Source: Coptis chinensis
Lineage: Eukaryota > Streptophyta > Magnoliopsida > Ranunculales > Ranunculaceae
Length of the DNA: 64,000 bases
Reading direction: 5' to 3'
Assembly: GCA_015680905.1 (NCBI GenBank)
Contig: CM027380.1
Location: 39,920,001 to 39,984,000, forward strand
The notes beneath the pieces are model-generated. The model was not told the origin of the DNA. It did not search any database and saw only the letters and a program-made list of their open reading frames with translations. The number at the start of each line of letters is the position of its first letter. The stretch's first letter is position 1. Below, piece after piece: positions 10,053 to 23,546 of the stretch. Position numbers and translations under genes: made by a program.

Positions 10053-13000
10053 GTAATTTTTTTTTGTTCCAGTGCAAATAAAAGATTTAAGGGTCAGTAC
10101 ACAACTTTAATCATGCATTCTCTTAATAGTCTATTTTTTTCCATGCAAATCTTGCACTTAAGGTACAATATTAGCTCAATTTGCGATGTTTCTTTTAAGT
10201 TTGTTTTATTGTTCAATACGTAATAGAGTTTGTTTATTGCATAACTCGACCACGTGCTTCTACAAATTTGACAACCCAACCTACTGAATCATGGAGGTGG
10301 TGAACTCCTTCACATGTATATTCTCTTTGCTTCTAGAGATCTAATTGAAAAGGTTAGTACACATGCTTTTACATATTTGACACCTTCATATGTATGTTCT
10401 AAGTTGCTTACTAATTAGCACGATGAATATTGGGGTACTTAATGCCCCCGATGTATTGGTGCACTTACCATTATTTCCTTTTTCGGAAATTGGACGTTAT
10501 AGATCATATCTACCAAAGTGAGGACAAGTGGAAGAGTATACTGATTGGACTTGATGCTTCAAACCACAATCAACCCAAATCCATTCAAAGAAAGGCACTT
10601 TGGTTATGGCTAAGGCCTTCAATCACATCACAATACAACTTTAGAGGTTGTTTATTACAAGGTAATATCTTGATTTTTGTTGCAAAACTAGCCACTACAG
10701 TCTAACTACAATTACTGAGTGATGGTATTTTTTTTATCTCTTCAAAGTTTATGCAGTTTTAGTGACAGGATTCCTTTTACACACAACTTGCATTGCATGT
10801 CTTCCTTTTACATATACCATTTTACATTGTTATTAATTGATGGTGCAGGCATTCTAGCAACTATGTGGAAGACACCTATAGACATGACATGTCAATTTTA
10901 TTTAGAGACTTCAGTGTTGCTATTGTTGGAGTACTCTTGCTTATGGTTATGGAGTTACATGTTATCAGCTCTGTAGAACAGTTTCAACTCTAAGGTAACT
11001 CCAAAAGTTATTTGATATTAGTAGCATGATAGCACCATTGACTCAAACTTAGAATAATAGTAAATAATTTGGAATTTTAGACCGTGATGTATTGATATTA
11101 GAAGGATTGCGACTTAGCTAGCACGATAGCACCACTAACTCAAGATTAGAAAAATAGTAAGTACGTAGTAATGTGCATGAATAATATGAGATAATCATAT
11201 ATATATTTTTATAATGCATGAATAATGAATTCACTAATATTCTTTTTGATTATTTATTTTTTTAATGCATATAGGTGTTGTCGATTAAATTGTTGACGAC
11301 GGTTTAATATAAAGAAACAGGTCGACATAGTCTTTGTTTCGAGATTACTACCAAGCTTGATTACCTTCACACGATTATTTATTTTCCTTGATACGTGGTT
11401 AGACATGTCTCTGCCATCAAAGGTATATTAACTTGGTGGATTTTGAAGTAACTTTGAGCAGGCTTAAGTATCCGCACCCTTGACTCACTTTAGGATCTGG
11501 AGTGAGTCTTTATGTGTTTAGGAGAAATAGACATATGATTTTAGATATAACTGCTTTGGAATTTCTCATGTGGTAGAAGTTCTACCTAGGCATTACTAAT
11601 TAGGATTAACAGTGAAATATCTCACAAAATTTTGTTTATGTAGATACCGATACTAAATCCTAGGAGCTTTCTCTCACACTGGCTAAATGTCAGATTGGTT
11701 ATGCTTTATATAACGTTGAAATAGGCTCTGGTGGTTTTTTCAGAGGCATTGCGGAGTGAATGTTGTTGATTTTGTATGTGTTCAGTAAAGCCTTTCATGG
11801 GTTAACAAAAGTGCACAGTGACAACTGAGAAGTACAACAAACTTAACTATGTGTATCAAACGCTTCACAAATGAGCAAAGCAGCGTACTAAGCTAGGTAT
11901 GCATACCGTAGATCACAAATGACATCTTTGGGCACTAAAATGAGTTTTGATTTCCATTCTATGCCCAATATTAGTTTCATCTCATCTATGATAGGAACTG
12001 AAAATCTCCATTTCGATTGAGTTATGAATGGGGGAATTGGAAGTTTATATAAACCTTAAGGTATGAGCAAGGTAGTTCATAATCAGAACTTAGTGCATAT
12101 GTCTCACAAGAATGCACTCCCTAATTTGAGAAGGACTCACAAAATTGTTGTTGTGTTTGATTGAATTGTGTTGGTCCGAAAACACCTCTTCTTTTCCAAT
12201 CAATAAAACCTCACTTATATGCTTGGTTTATGTCTGTTAGTATGTTTCTATGATATCTAGGTACCATGCAGTCGGTATGTATTAGATTGTCATATATGCA
12301 ATATTTGCTTTCTGTCGTACGTTAATTTTGTGATGTCTTTATTGTTTTGTCAAATACAATATATAAGGCATTAACAAACAATTGCATGAGAACCATCAAG
12401 CCCAATTACCTCAAGAATTTGTCGTGACACCTCCACAAATTACTCTTGGAGTCAATCTCACCAATGCTTTCACACCTTAAACTAGGGTATCATGGTAGAA
12501 AAAGAAATAGCCTGGTATATCATTATTTCCTAATCTTCCACCTCCAGCTACAACTTAAACTAAAACCAGCCAAAAGCTACAGCTTCATCTCCCAGTATAC
12601 CCATGAAGTGGAGCACTTGCAAATCAGCAAGGCTTACCACCGGTCAGTTTACAATTGGCTTTTAATTTCAAGTTTTGCAACTCTACATTCCCAAACAGTA
12701 GCTTTGATGTTCTCCTATCCCGATTAGCTCCTTCAACTCTTTATATATCGAGGAGAACTCCTAAAACCTACAAGGTATGCTAATTCATAGATCACACTTT
12801 CAATGTTAAGTGACTTCAGTGTGAAAGAAATCTTTTTGTAAGTTCGATGGTATTTTTATGTTTCTTATCTATCTCATCAATTGTTTTTTTCTTCGTATTC
12901 AAACAGTGAATTCTTATTAAAATTACTTAAATTATTTCACCATCATTTTATTACTTTGTGTTTTTTTTTCCGCTAAGAATCAAAGTTTTATTTCGCCTAT

Positions 13001-14792
13001 TTTATTGTAGTCAAAAGGAGCTTCTATTTGAGGTCCCGAACATGCTAGCTTAATGTCTCTTATTTGAATTGTAACTTGGTGTACGTGTATACATATTGAT
13101 AAGCTCACATGATATGATTTTGTTAAGCAGGTACAAGTGATTGTTCATTTACTTAAGACCAACCATTTGAGAATGTGATGCTTGAAGATTGACCTGATGA
13201 TATTTAGTGGAAAAGACTCCCAAGTAGATGAAGCTATGCAAGAAATAACCATAGTTCTCAGGTACACTTAGAGTCGTATTTGTGATAAATTGCTTTATTG
13301 TATGTTCATTTTGCATTTTAATTTGACTTCTTATTGCGTCGGCGCCTTTGAACGTTTTTGTACTTCATTGCTTGGTTGATTAGACTAATATATGTCATTC
13401 CTATATTTGATTTTCATTCGCTTTTCTTTTTCCCTTTTGTCACAAGTACTAACAACTTGATGTTGTTCTTCATTTCTTTAAAGTCTTACATGTTTCTTTT
13501 TGGTTAGTTTGTTTTGTGGGTAATGTATGTTCTTTGATTTCTTGCAATACATACTCTTACCCGAATTTTTAAGTCTGTCTTTCTTCAAATAAATGGATCA
13601 TATGGTGATCATATAGGGAAGCTAGGTCTGTCTTGGAGCGATGAGATTTAACGTATACTATTTCAAATATATGTTCTTAACTTCTTATCTATGTACTTAA
13701 AATTTGTTATATTCAAACCTTTGGTAGAAACTATGAACAGATGGTTGTGATCACTTGGTGTATATATTGTGTTAGTGGTTTGTTATAATTCTGAGTATTA
13801 ACTAAGATTGTTTTATGTAGCTTTGAACTAAGAAGTTTAAGGGCCATACAAGAAAAGCGAAAGTCGAGATCTGTATATGTCAAAGGTACTTTGCTTTCAC
13901 TCTCTCTCCCTCTCCTAATGATTAGTGATAAGTTTTTTTTTACTCTTTTGGTTTGCATTGTTCTTTCAATTTGTGTAGTTTACTGATGTGTGTATAGATT
14001 CGTTACTAGGCTCAAACTATTCTCTATTCGGTTCCTTAATTTCACTGCCCTATTGCCAATATATTATCTTTCAGATGGTACCAATCATCTCGAGCACTCC
14101 GACACCATTAAATCACTCTCTTGATTTAAGAGACTGTTTGCAAAGGTATTTTTCCAAGCTTTACAACTATTGAATTCAATTCTATTTATTTGCAGCATGT
14201 AGAATTTATTTTTCCTACTCTTCTTGATTCGTGACCTCCTTTGCTTTGCATTTAGAATTGTGTGGATTTCCTATAAATGGTTTCAATCATTGTTTAAAGC
14301 ACTGAAGCAACCGTGTCTATTACTGAGATACAAGACAAGATACCACACAATTGACCAAATCAGACAATATAATTTGCAACCTCTCATATTCTTTCTTTTT
14401 TTAAATAAAAATACTCTTAACAACAATTCGAAACTCTTATGATTTGCCTTGAGAATGCCATGATTAGTTACTGCACATCTTCAGTTTCATGGGTATAGTC
14501 TCTATTATATTGTCTGGGAAGTGTCGTCTATTGCATCTTAAGTGTTTGAGAAAGCATTCAGATGGGTCTTTTCTCTTTCTTATTCCTACCATGATTTTGT
14601 TTGACTTAATAGAATGCAAAATGCATGAAGTTATGTGCCCTTTTATCAACTGTGATTGTATCCACTTTAAGATACACAGACACTGGATGGGTTTATGGAG
14701 TGGGCTTAATTCAGAGGTAATTCACTATCCATACTATGGTCTCTATTTTACTGAATGTTATTACATTGCCATTTTCAAAGAAAATAAAAATT
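10053..14792. other. no intact gene; scattered exon-like fragments
   Basis: Several short stretches sit between AG and GT and may be degraded exons, for example 10480-10650 (DVIDHIYQSEDKWKSILIGL), 13140-13260 and 13820-13887. I cannot assign them. The segment 14072-14118 repeats 7126-7170. The rest is AT-rich and full of stops. Confidence 0.35.
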
Positions 14793-15051
14793 CTCTTATC
14801 ATGAATTAGTCTTTATGATCTATATGATAACTTGAATAGTGATAAATGGTATACAAAATGCCTTATGAATCCAACATTATAAACTAGCACCATAGTAAAG
14901 AATATTTCTAGTAGAGATATACAAAGAAGATGATTCTAAAATGCTCTTATCATGAATTAGTCATTATGATCTATATGACAACTTAAATAGTGATAAATGG
15001 TATACAAAAGGCCTTATGAATCGAACATTATAAACTAGTACCATAGTAAAT
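14793..15051. repeat. tandem duplication, 151-bp period
   Basis: The sequence beginning CTCTTATCATGAATTAGT at 14793 restarts at 14944. About 105 bp of the second copy match the first with a few substitutions, ending near ACCATAGTAAA. Non-coding. Confidence 0.8.
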
Positions 15052-15424
15052 AGGCTTATTGCCGATTAAAGATGTTGATCATAGTGAAAATCATTTAAAG
15101 AGACCCATTGCCCATCAATCTATGAGCTTGAAGTTCAAGGCGTTTGTTTTAGTTATGAATTTGAGGTATAATACTTACTTAACTTAATAGTGCTAGAGTA
15201 TCCCATTTAGATGTTTGGTGAAGATTTGAATTGCTTAATTTCTTTGTACGTAACTACACTTGCATTCTCTTTGTAAGTACACTTGCTTTTAATATGGCCA
15301 ACTATTAGGTAGCTATCCTCAACCCACCCCCCTCTTCTATGCTTAAATATAATTTTGAAGTTTGACATATAAACCAATACATGCTAATCCTTTAGATCGT
15401 CAATAAATTGATACTCATGGGACG

Positions 15425-15544
15425 ATATACTTGGGAACAGGTTGGGGTAGATTTTCAAGAGTGGCCTATTCCTTCTGTGACTTGGATAGCATTATAAACC
15501 CTTCGGGCTTGACGGACTGGGGAGACCCTTCAAGGAGAGGGTAA
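15425..15544 (+). pseudogene. pectinesterase (pectin methylesterase) fragment
   Basis: The frame reads YLGTGWGRFSRVAYSFCDLD and then SIINPSGLTDWGDPSRRG before a TAA at 15542-15544. This is the conserved segment of plant pectinesterases that normally reads YLGRAWG-YSRVV and ends W-DW-DP-R. Two conserved positions are altered: the Arg of LGR is Thr and the Trp of GW is Leu. No neighbouring pectinesterase sequence was found, so it is an isolated remnant. Confidence 0.75.
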
Positions 15545-18500
15545 TGATCCTTCCCCTAATACCATTAATACCAATCAAAGACCATTAATACTCAGTAGTT
15601 GAGAATGCTCCCAAGAAGCCACGTCAGCCACCATCGGAGATTGGTTCTTTACAAGTACTAATATGTCTTGAAAGCTACTAATCTCTTATGAGCGAGTTAT
15701 TATCCATGAATTGCATTGTAATTTTCTTTTAAATATTTTTTGTTCATCTTTGTGCGTGGTGTCCTACCCTTTCGGATTCTGAGCCATAGGTAATTTGACT
15801 CTACAAATAATGGATGTAGATGATAGATTTGAAGATATTCTTTCCATTAGATTGTCAAACAGTCAAGGTCCCCAAATTTTTGTATGGAATCCACAAGTAT
15901 TTGTCATGTGGCTTGATTAGGATAGTTGATTTTAGTAGTAAATTCGCTACCTACATGACTAGAGTATGAGAGTATCCTTAGGGCCCTAAATTGTGCTTCG
16001 GCTATCGAATTTATCGAACTAGACCCTTATACTAGATATATATGTAAAATTTAGACAAGTAATTCTCTAGGACACTTTGTTTGGGTTGTACTAGAAACTG
16101 ATCGAATAGCTACAATTCTTTGATTATCTCAGGTCACTAAGCCACATGTTCCGCCTATCTATCTCAAAGTGGTAGAGCTTTCTATATTCAACAGTTATGG
16201 TTGGATAAATATCTTCACTTCCACATAATGAGAATAATGTATCAATAGCATTTATTGCTAGCTGAAAATCTTTGTCGATTTGGGCTGCTTAGAGAATTGA
16301 AAGTATAGAGCAATCTGTTTTGTGTTTCTAAACAAGTTATTCCAATGCTACACAGACAAGTCACTTCTCTAACTGGACAACTCCAATGTCTCACAGATGA
16401 TCTTGCAGAGGTACAACCAAGTTTTCCTATTTGGACCTGCGAATTTATAATAAAATAATAATTGCATAATCATATGATTCATTTTCGAAAATTTTAGTAC
16501 TCAGTGGAGATTGTCTGACCAGTTACTTTGTTGAGAAATCCTGCTTGAAGACATACACTTAATATAAATGGTAATGAGTAGAATCTATAATGTGTAGAAC
16601 ACCTAGGAATCCCATCAACTTGCAAGTCTTCAGTAATGGGCTTTTCTAATGTAGATTGTGTTCTGGACCTCTATATCAATTTGTTGAATATGATCATGTT
16701 ATCTTCATTTCCCACCAAACTTCAATTAGTATTGCGTGCAAGAAGATCAAGATCACAAGAATCACAGTATAGTTGATTGGGACTAGCCTCCATAGTTTGA
16801 TACCTATCTTGACAAAAGTGGTGATCAGACTGAACTTATAGTCATTAGTTTGGTATGCAACACTGCATCAAGATATTGATTTTTCTTATTAACTAACATG
16901 TGAATAGTGGATGGAGATGTTGGAGAATAGAAGTTTAATAGGAGTCTAGTTACATAGGAGTTTGAAGAACAAGCAGTATGTTTATGTATTAAACATTGAA
17001 TAGGACTATGGGTAGTAGGATTGTTCAGAAGAGTTTTACTTTAGGTTATATGTTTTGGTTATGGGTATCACCTCGCTTCAGCAATAGGTTTGGTTTTGGT
17101 TATCGTGTATATGCAATTGTAATAATTTGCACAAAACCTATACTATCAAGGCTATGTGTAGGCACACTTGGGCATCGACTAAGCGCTATTTTTTCAGCAA
17201 ACTGCCTCTCCTTTTCAAGTGACATCTTTGTATACTATGCCTCATGTCATATTATTTTTTAATAGACCACTTAAAATATTATAAAAAAAAAACATGATCT
17301 AACTACGCTCATGAATTACAAGATCATGATTGGATCCACAATAGTCATGCAAGGTCATTTTTTTCTCCATTCACATACTAACATGCATGTGACCTACCAA
17401 AATCAAAGTTTTTTTAGTTAATCAATTGGAATGGGTAGTTAATCAGTCCTATCATACTAAGAGTTGTTAATTAGTATGAGTGAATTGGCTTTCATTTCAA
17501 GATTAGCTTGCATTTCTTTATTTTTTACGAGCGGATTAGTTTGCATTTCAACATTCTTATACATGGATTCATGTACCAGTAGGGTACTTACTTGAACATA
17601 GGCTACTATACCTTTTCAGTTTAGGATCCAAAGTTTTTTGTAGCCTACATACTTGATAAACCTTTTTTTTGTGTGTGTGTTCCAGGGTCTTTGATTGCGA
17701 ATCATTTCCGAGATAGAATGAACCATATTGTCGTAGCATTCTAATTTCAAAGGCATGAACGGTAAGTATCGGTTATATGCGCTTCTACAATTCAGAATTT
17801 CCTTATATTGTTTGTATGCGAAAAGGTAAAGGATTGTTGTAATTACGTTGCAACTTTGGTATCATGTCAAGGATAAGGTGGAAAAATACAATTCACTAGA
17901 ATTGTCCTAGCACGTATGGACTGTCGCGGAGGAATCTAGATTAGCCTATGTGTGCTTGCCTATATGCATATCCTTAACAGAGCTTTATGAATCTATGCTA
18001 CTAAATTTTGTCCCTTTATGCTAAATAGTTTATTCCAAAAGAGCCTAAAGTATGCAACTTGACAATATTTGTGGGTATCCATATATCTAGCTCAGGGGAC
18101 CTAAGCAAGTTAGATAATTTAATATTTTAATATACAGCTGCGCGTAGTTGAGTTATATATGTTTCTTGAGTCACCAACCTATTTGTGGCGTAAGGATATT
18201 GTTCTGCATTCCATTGTTTGTTATTTGTTTTATTGTAAATTCTGTTTTAGTGTGTTACTGTAGTATAGCTGCAAAATCTTAATCTTGCTTAAACTTTTTA
18301 CCGACAAGCGTCCTAAAAAACTTGGCAACCCACTTTGTGAGTTACATACCTTAAGTAAAGGACACTTTTTTGTCTTGAAATTTGAAATACTATGTAATTT
18401 ATTGGAATCTCATGATGAAAATTACTCAGGTGAAATGTATGCAACTCATTGAGTTGGCGAATAACACTCCTCCAATTAGTTAATTTATCGACAGTAAAAC

Positions 18501-19370
18501 CTCGAAGTTTTATTCTCATATCAATCATCTCTTGGTGGGGGGAGTGATGCAATATAGGTGGACGCCTATGGTTTATTGGCATTTGACAGGCAGGGTGCCT
18601 ATGGATTCTTTATAAGCGAGCACCTATAGTTCTTTTATAAATAATAGGCGAGGTGCTAATGTTTTTTTTTATTGAACTAAGCTTTTGTATATATTTGGTG
18701 CACTATATATGGTTTTTTTGATAATACATAGTCTTTTATGTGGTGTTAAATATAAACCTTATTCAAACAATTTGTCTTTCATTTTGTAGCTCTTGGTGAC
18801 AGTTCATTACTCAGATTTTCTTGCTAGTGGGTTGAGATAAATTCCGAGATTGTGGAGATCAATTTGGTTCATATGAACTTTAAAGGTATTGCCTACTATT
18901 CGTTGAGGAAACCATGTGGACACATATGCGTAGACATATATTAGTTACATTATTATATGGTGCTAAAGCAACTAGAACAATACTCATTTATTTAAAGAAG
19001 TTGAACACAACCCTTCCCACCATATGCCTGAAATCCCATATATTTACAATGTTGATCTTCCACAAATTGGCTAAATCATATGATGTGTATTTAATGTCAG
19101 GCAGCACAGCATCACTGCGTATATGGACAACAAATTTTCAATTAATGTTTAATCGATGGCAGCATTATCAATCGCTAGCCTGAGGCTGGATTGAATCTCA
19201 CTTTTTCACTTCTTGCTCTAAGTCTAGATACAGTCTCAATTCCTCACTCAGGTGCATGAGATAGCCCCTTGGCCTCCATTCTTCCAGATAGTTATAACCA
19301 CCACTACTTTTGTTTACAGGTTTAAAATAGTGTGAGTCCTCTGGCACAGTTGCTACTCAAGGCAGTTATA
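15545..19370. other. no gene recognised
   Basis: AT-rich with stops in all frames. At 16330-16411 there is an exon-like stretch (SKQVIPMLHRQVTSLTGQLQ) ending in AG|GT, possibly a coiled-coil exon, which I cannot assign. At about 18545-18660 the phrase GGTGCCTATGG and variants recur, suggesting an old repeat. Confidence 0.35.
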
Positions 19371-19389
19371 CACTACACCATAATAGGAC

Positions 19390-19710
19390 ATTAGTAACGG
19401 ATGCACATCCGCTACAAAAATATTAGTAACGGTTATCTTTATGCTTACACAAATGCGTGACAAATGAACAATATCAGATATTAGTAACGGATAGTATCCG
19501 TTAGGAAATTTACTAACGATTCATAAGTGTTACTAAAATTAATTTCAACAACACATATCAACCGCTACAATTAATTAGTAACAGCTTATTAATTTAGATA
19601 AGGATTCGCTCCCAACACATAGAAGGGTTGGTAATTACCCCTTTCCAACGCTTGCTTTTCCGTTACTAGAACTGTTTGGTTAAAATATTTCTAACGGTTT
19701 TGTATCCGTT
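19390..19710. repeat. left subterminal repeats of the CACTA element
   Basis: Multiple copies of ATTAGTAACGG and its variants and reverse complements (for example CCGTTACTA) cluster in the first 340 bp of the element. The same motif clusters at 26395-26530. Arrays like these bind the CACTA transposase in known families. Confidence 0.75.
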
Positions 19711-20431
19711 ACTAATACTTTTTCGCTTTTTTTTAAAAAGAAAATTGAATTTCCTGGCCCTTTTTTGTCACCCACCTAGAATGCTACAACACAATCTTTT
19801 ACAAGCACCACATGCGACCTTTTCACTCTACAATATATTAAAAAAAATTCTTCTATTCATCCATAAAACTAACAATCTTTACCATACATATATACGATTT
19901 CCAATTAACATAGCCCAATCACAAATACAACATATGCAAAAGAAGACTATAAAATAGAGCTCCCATATATATACCACCATCTGCTACATCATCACAAGAC
20001 ATTTCGCATGAAGAGTGTCGATGTGTTGAATGCCATTATGGTAAGCTGCAACATGAATAATAAAAAATCAGTAAGAGATCAAATGTGTATTGAGCAAGAT
20101 TTTCTATCCGAAACATGAAACTCACTTATGTCAATTTGAAGATGTACACAAAACTGTTCCTCTTCATCCTCAAATATTCTCTTTGATGCAAGCTTTTAAG
20201 AGTTCCTTCCTTCTTGTTAAACCCCAAACTTCTTCATTGTCAAAGTTGCATGATGGCTCTTGCTCTTGTCATCTTTACGCACCTAATACTGTTTTCGATC
20301 TTTCTTTGAGGTCACCTAGCTATCATACAAACGAAAAGTTCAATCTCAACCCCCTTTCTAAAAGACTCACATGGGATAATAGCAAATGGAAAATAAAGAA
20401 AAAGTAGGGTAGTTTTCTAAATGAAACTTAC

Positions 20432-20955
20432 TTTTGCAAAAAGTCAAGAACTCCTTTTCTGTCGGACATTGGAAGCCCATCAATCCAAAGAATTCAAGTA
20501 CATTCTCACGCGGACCCCGGTACACAATCGACCATCCGAGATTAGAATAATCTCATTAAAAAGGTCACAAATATCTAGAGCTGGTTGAAGGAGCGAGATG
20601 ACGGCAGTCCTTGGAGAATATGGATGGTTTGCCTCAAAGCATTCACTATCCGGAAAGTTGTTGAACTGTCCAAACCTCAGATATTTCATCCATGAACAAT
20701 GCCTTTGCTGTCCAAACCTATAGATATTTCATCCATGAACAATGCCTTTGCTGCTCCAAAGAAGCATTTCCCCTATAAAACATTAGGCAATAGGGCTTAG
20801 AATAAATGGTTCAAAGGTAAGTCATATGAATGGAATTCTGACTACACATCAGACTATGTTCTACCTATCGTGACTCGCTTCATTTGTCCACCAAAGATAC
20901 CTCTCAACATATCATTTCCAACCAAGGTATCAGCACATACATCCAATCCCAAAAT
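20432..20955 (-). pseudogene. PDR-type ABCG transporter fragment, two exons, inside the CACTA element
   Basis: Exon 20865-20955 encodes [17 protein letters not shown], then [14 protein letters not shown]. Exon 20432-20772 continues with GEM, ALFMDEIS (Walker B region), TAVISLLQPALDICDLFNEI, ILISDG and, after a frameshift, EFFGLMGFQCP and FLQK before a GTAAGT donor. This is the first nucleotide-binding domain of full-size plant PDR transporters, which export compounds across the plasma membrane. The signature reads FGGQ instead of SGGQ. Frameshifts and an internal 42/43-bp tandem duplication make it non-functional. Introns are retained, so it was captured as DNA. Confidence 0.88.
20666..20750. 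repeat. 42/43-bp tandem duplication inside the ABCG fragment
   Basis: CTGTCCAAACC followed by an ATATTTCATCCATG segment occurs at 20666-20707 and again at 20708-20750, differing at a couple of positions. On the minus strand it repeats the Walker B region ALFMDEIS-GLDS. Confidence 0.85.
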
Positions 20956-23422
20956 CTGAAGTTTTCAATCATTTCATAAAACAAAACGCTATATCTTAAT
21001 CTAGTACTTCTCAACATATTATTTATATTGTCAAGAATATAATTATTTATATTGTCAACATTTTAATCTAGGCTCATACGTACCAAATTAAATTCCTTAC
21101 ACAAGGCAGGCGCTAAAATGCCAAGTACAAATCCATGCAATATTTTGTTTTATTTGTGGAAGGTAGTAGTTAGGTCTTACCCGAAAGTACCATTTGAAAT
21201 GGGGACGCAGAAATCCCTCAAAGACCGAACTTTTTACCTAGCACTAGCAATGGAGGGAAGGCGAGAACCCAAAATTGATGCATAACGATAGACAAGCTTA
21301 GGATTCTTGTGTGCTCAATCTGGCTATGCAAATCATTTAGCCAAGCATATGTTGTTACCTTAAGACAATGACGAGTAATATCTCGGATTTGACAATTCAA
21401 ATTAGTCGGCCCAAATTCTATGCTTACTCGTAGTATAATGCTTCTGCTCATATATGAGGAAATAAGAAATAATAGTAATACATAAAGTCTAGAAGAATGG
21501 AAGTCCCAAAGACAGAAAGCAAGTCATCTAATCAAGCAAATGAAATGGTAGGCACCAAATCGCTCCATTTACAAATGTATAATAAAGTGTTTGCCCGACT
21601 CGCCGATCCCATGTCATACAAAAATGCAAGCAGCTAAGTTAAAAATCTAATCAGTTATGAAGATGGTGAGAAAGTTGTTTCCAACAAACAACTTTATAGA
21701 GAGTGATTCGATCTAAATTAAATCTAGAACAGAGCAAACTTTTTTCTTGGTTTTGTTTTGTTTGAAAGTCAAGGTAACCGGGACATGAAAAAAAAGCAAA
21801 AAAGAAACAATAAAATAGTGTCCGAACAATTATTACAAGTCAAACATATATTGCACAACGACACATACCGGAGAAAATGCAACACACGTAGCCACCATCG
21901 AGAAATCCCGTTGCTCCCTTTAATGCATATGTTAGAAGTGCCGCAGGCCTCCACCTAGCTAATGAGTGTCCAACGATCTAAAAGAATCCATCAAAGAAAT
22001 TGTCCACAAAGTATACCTTTTCAACAACTGAAAAATTGAAAAGAACCTACAAAGAGAACTTTAAATTTAAAACCTTAAGCTACGGGCGGGATAAAGTTTC
22101 TTTAGGGTGGGAAATCCGAACAAGTTATATCCCAAATGCCACCATCCGTACATCCAGGCTTGGTACCGAAGCCTAGGGCAGTTAACAAACCAAGGAAAAA
22201 GATTATATCCGGGACTTGGTATATTTGGGATATAGAAAAATTAAAAAAGAGTTGGACATAAATATTGAGCATTTGTTGCATTTATTTATTCAGTTTTGAA
22301 CAACATGCTATCATGGGGTAACTAACAAGTAACAAGAGTCTTCCGGCAATCGTTATCTATATTTTAATAGATGGGAATTTCATTATGAAACTTTCGATTT
22401 TAATAACAATATAAAAATCCCACCAACCCATGTTCTCCAATAACAGACCAACATAAAAGAGACACATGCACATCGCTTTACCCACAAATACCTATGTGAC
22501 ATGTTTATATATATTCCAAAGTCACCATGATAGTTCTCAGATTCATCCAAATCTTTGTATATTGCTAGAAGTACCATCAAGAATACAATGTATAGATTGA
22601 ATACTATATATATTGGATGATAGCCCTCTCCATGTATGCACTCTGTCTGATCCTACACATTGAATAGTCGACCTTGAAATATATACAAAGGAGTGATTTG
22701 CAAGAGTGCATGCAAAAGTGTACAATAACAGTCCACACCACAGTTCAATTGAAAGATGACTGACATTCATGTATAGTAATGTGTATTGAGGGTTGACAAC
22801 CCATACCAAGCATCCCCAATGTATAAATGCCAAAAGATGGATGTGCAATATCCGCTGCATTCCAACTTCCCACCAAAAGAACACAAACATATACCACCAT
22901 CAATGTCGAAGTCACCAAATAGTCAAGAACATTCTCAAGGACTCCACACTTGTTAATGTGGAGGACTAAACTATTTCACCAATTTAAGACTTTTTAGAGA
23001 GCATACTTTCCATAAGCAATCCCATTTCTATGTTAATCCAAAGTGCTACCACATACCAAACAAATGACACAAATAGAGGACTGAATTGTATTACCATAAA
23101 TAGTACTTCAAAAAATTTAACAGAATCGGGTAAAAGCACCGACCTCACCACAATAAAAATTGATGAGTTAACCACACTCGAAAACATAATTTGGCTACAG
23201 AAAAAAAAAAAAACCAACATCAAATACCAACATGAGACCGATACTTACACAATATTTGAATATAAAAGAACCCTATTTTTTCAACTACCAAAACTAATCA
23301 ACAGAGACAAGGCAAGTTTGAACACTATCAACTACCCAAACTTGTAACAATATGAATATCTTCTAACACATGTTTACAAGAGCATCACATGTTAATAAGA
23401 TTGTGCCAATTTTAATAGTTAC
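20956..23422. other. CACTA interior without recognised gene
   Basis: No transposase domain or further ABCG or PP2C exon was recognised on either strand. Open frames on the minus strand (21218-21451 and 22543-22890) match no family I know. Confidence 0.35.
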
Positions 23423-23546
23423 CTCACCCTTCCTTGATATCACACAATGATAGTCACCAAGATTTGCGACAACAACATGGTTGTTTGGAACAATTGCAAT
23501 ACAAGTTGTGCTTCTAGAAGTTGGCCCAGAAAATCTGAGTGGGAAC
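23423..23546 (-). pseudogene. protein phosphatase 2C exon fragment inside the CACTA element
   Basis: Between a TAG acceptor and a GT donor on the minus strand, 124 bp encode FSGPTSRSTTCIAIVPNN, then HVVVANLGDYHCVISRKGE. This is the PP2C core segment that normally reads GPTSGSTACVA and VVANAGDSRCVLSRKG. The usual Gly of SGST is Arg, and GDSR is GDYH. The Asp that helps bind the metal ions is in another exon that was not found. PP2Cs are Mn/Mg-dependent Ser/Thr phosphatases. Single captured exon, not functional alone. Confidence 0.85.

Noticed and set aside
5500..15560. Calling the gene-fragment mosaic a Helitron
   Set aside because: I could not find a convincing 5' TC and 3' CTRR end with hairpin, so the carrier element remains undetermined.
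19676..20407. Plus-strand open frames near the CACTA left end
   Set aside because: They overlap subterminal repeats or non-coding sequence, match no transposase domain and have no coding-like composition.
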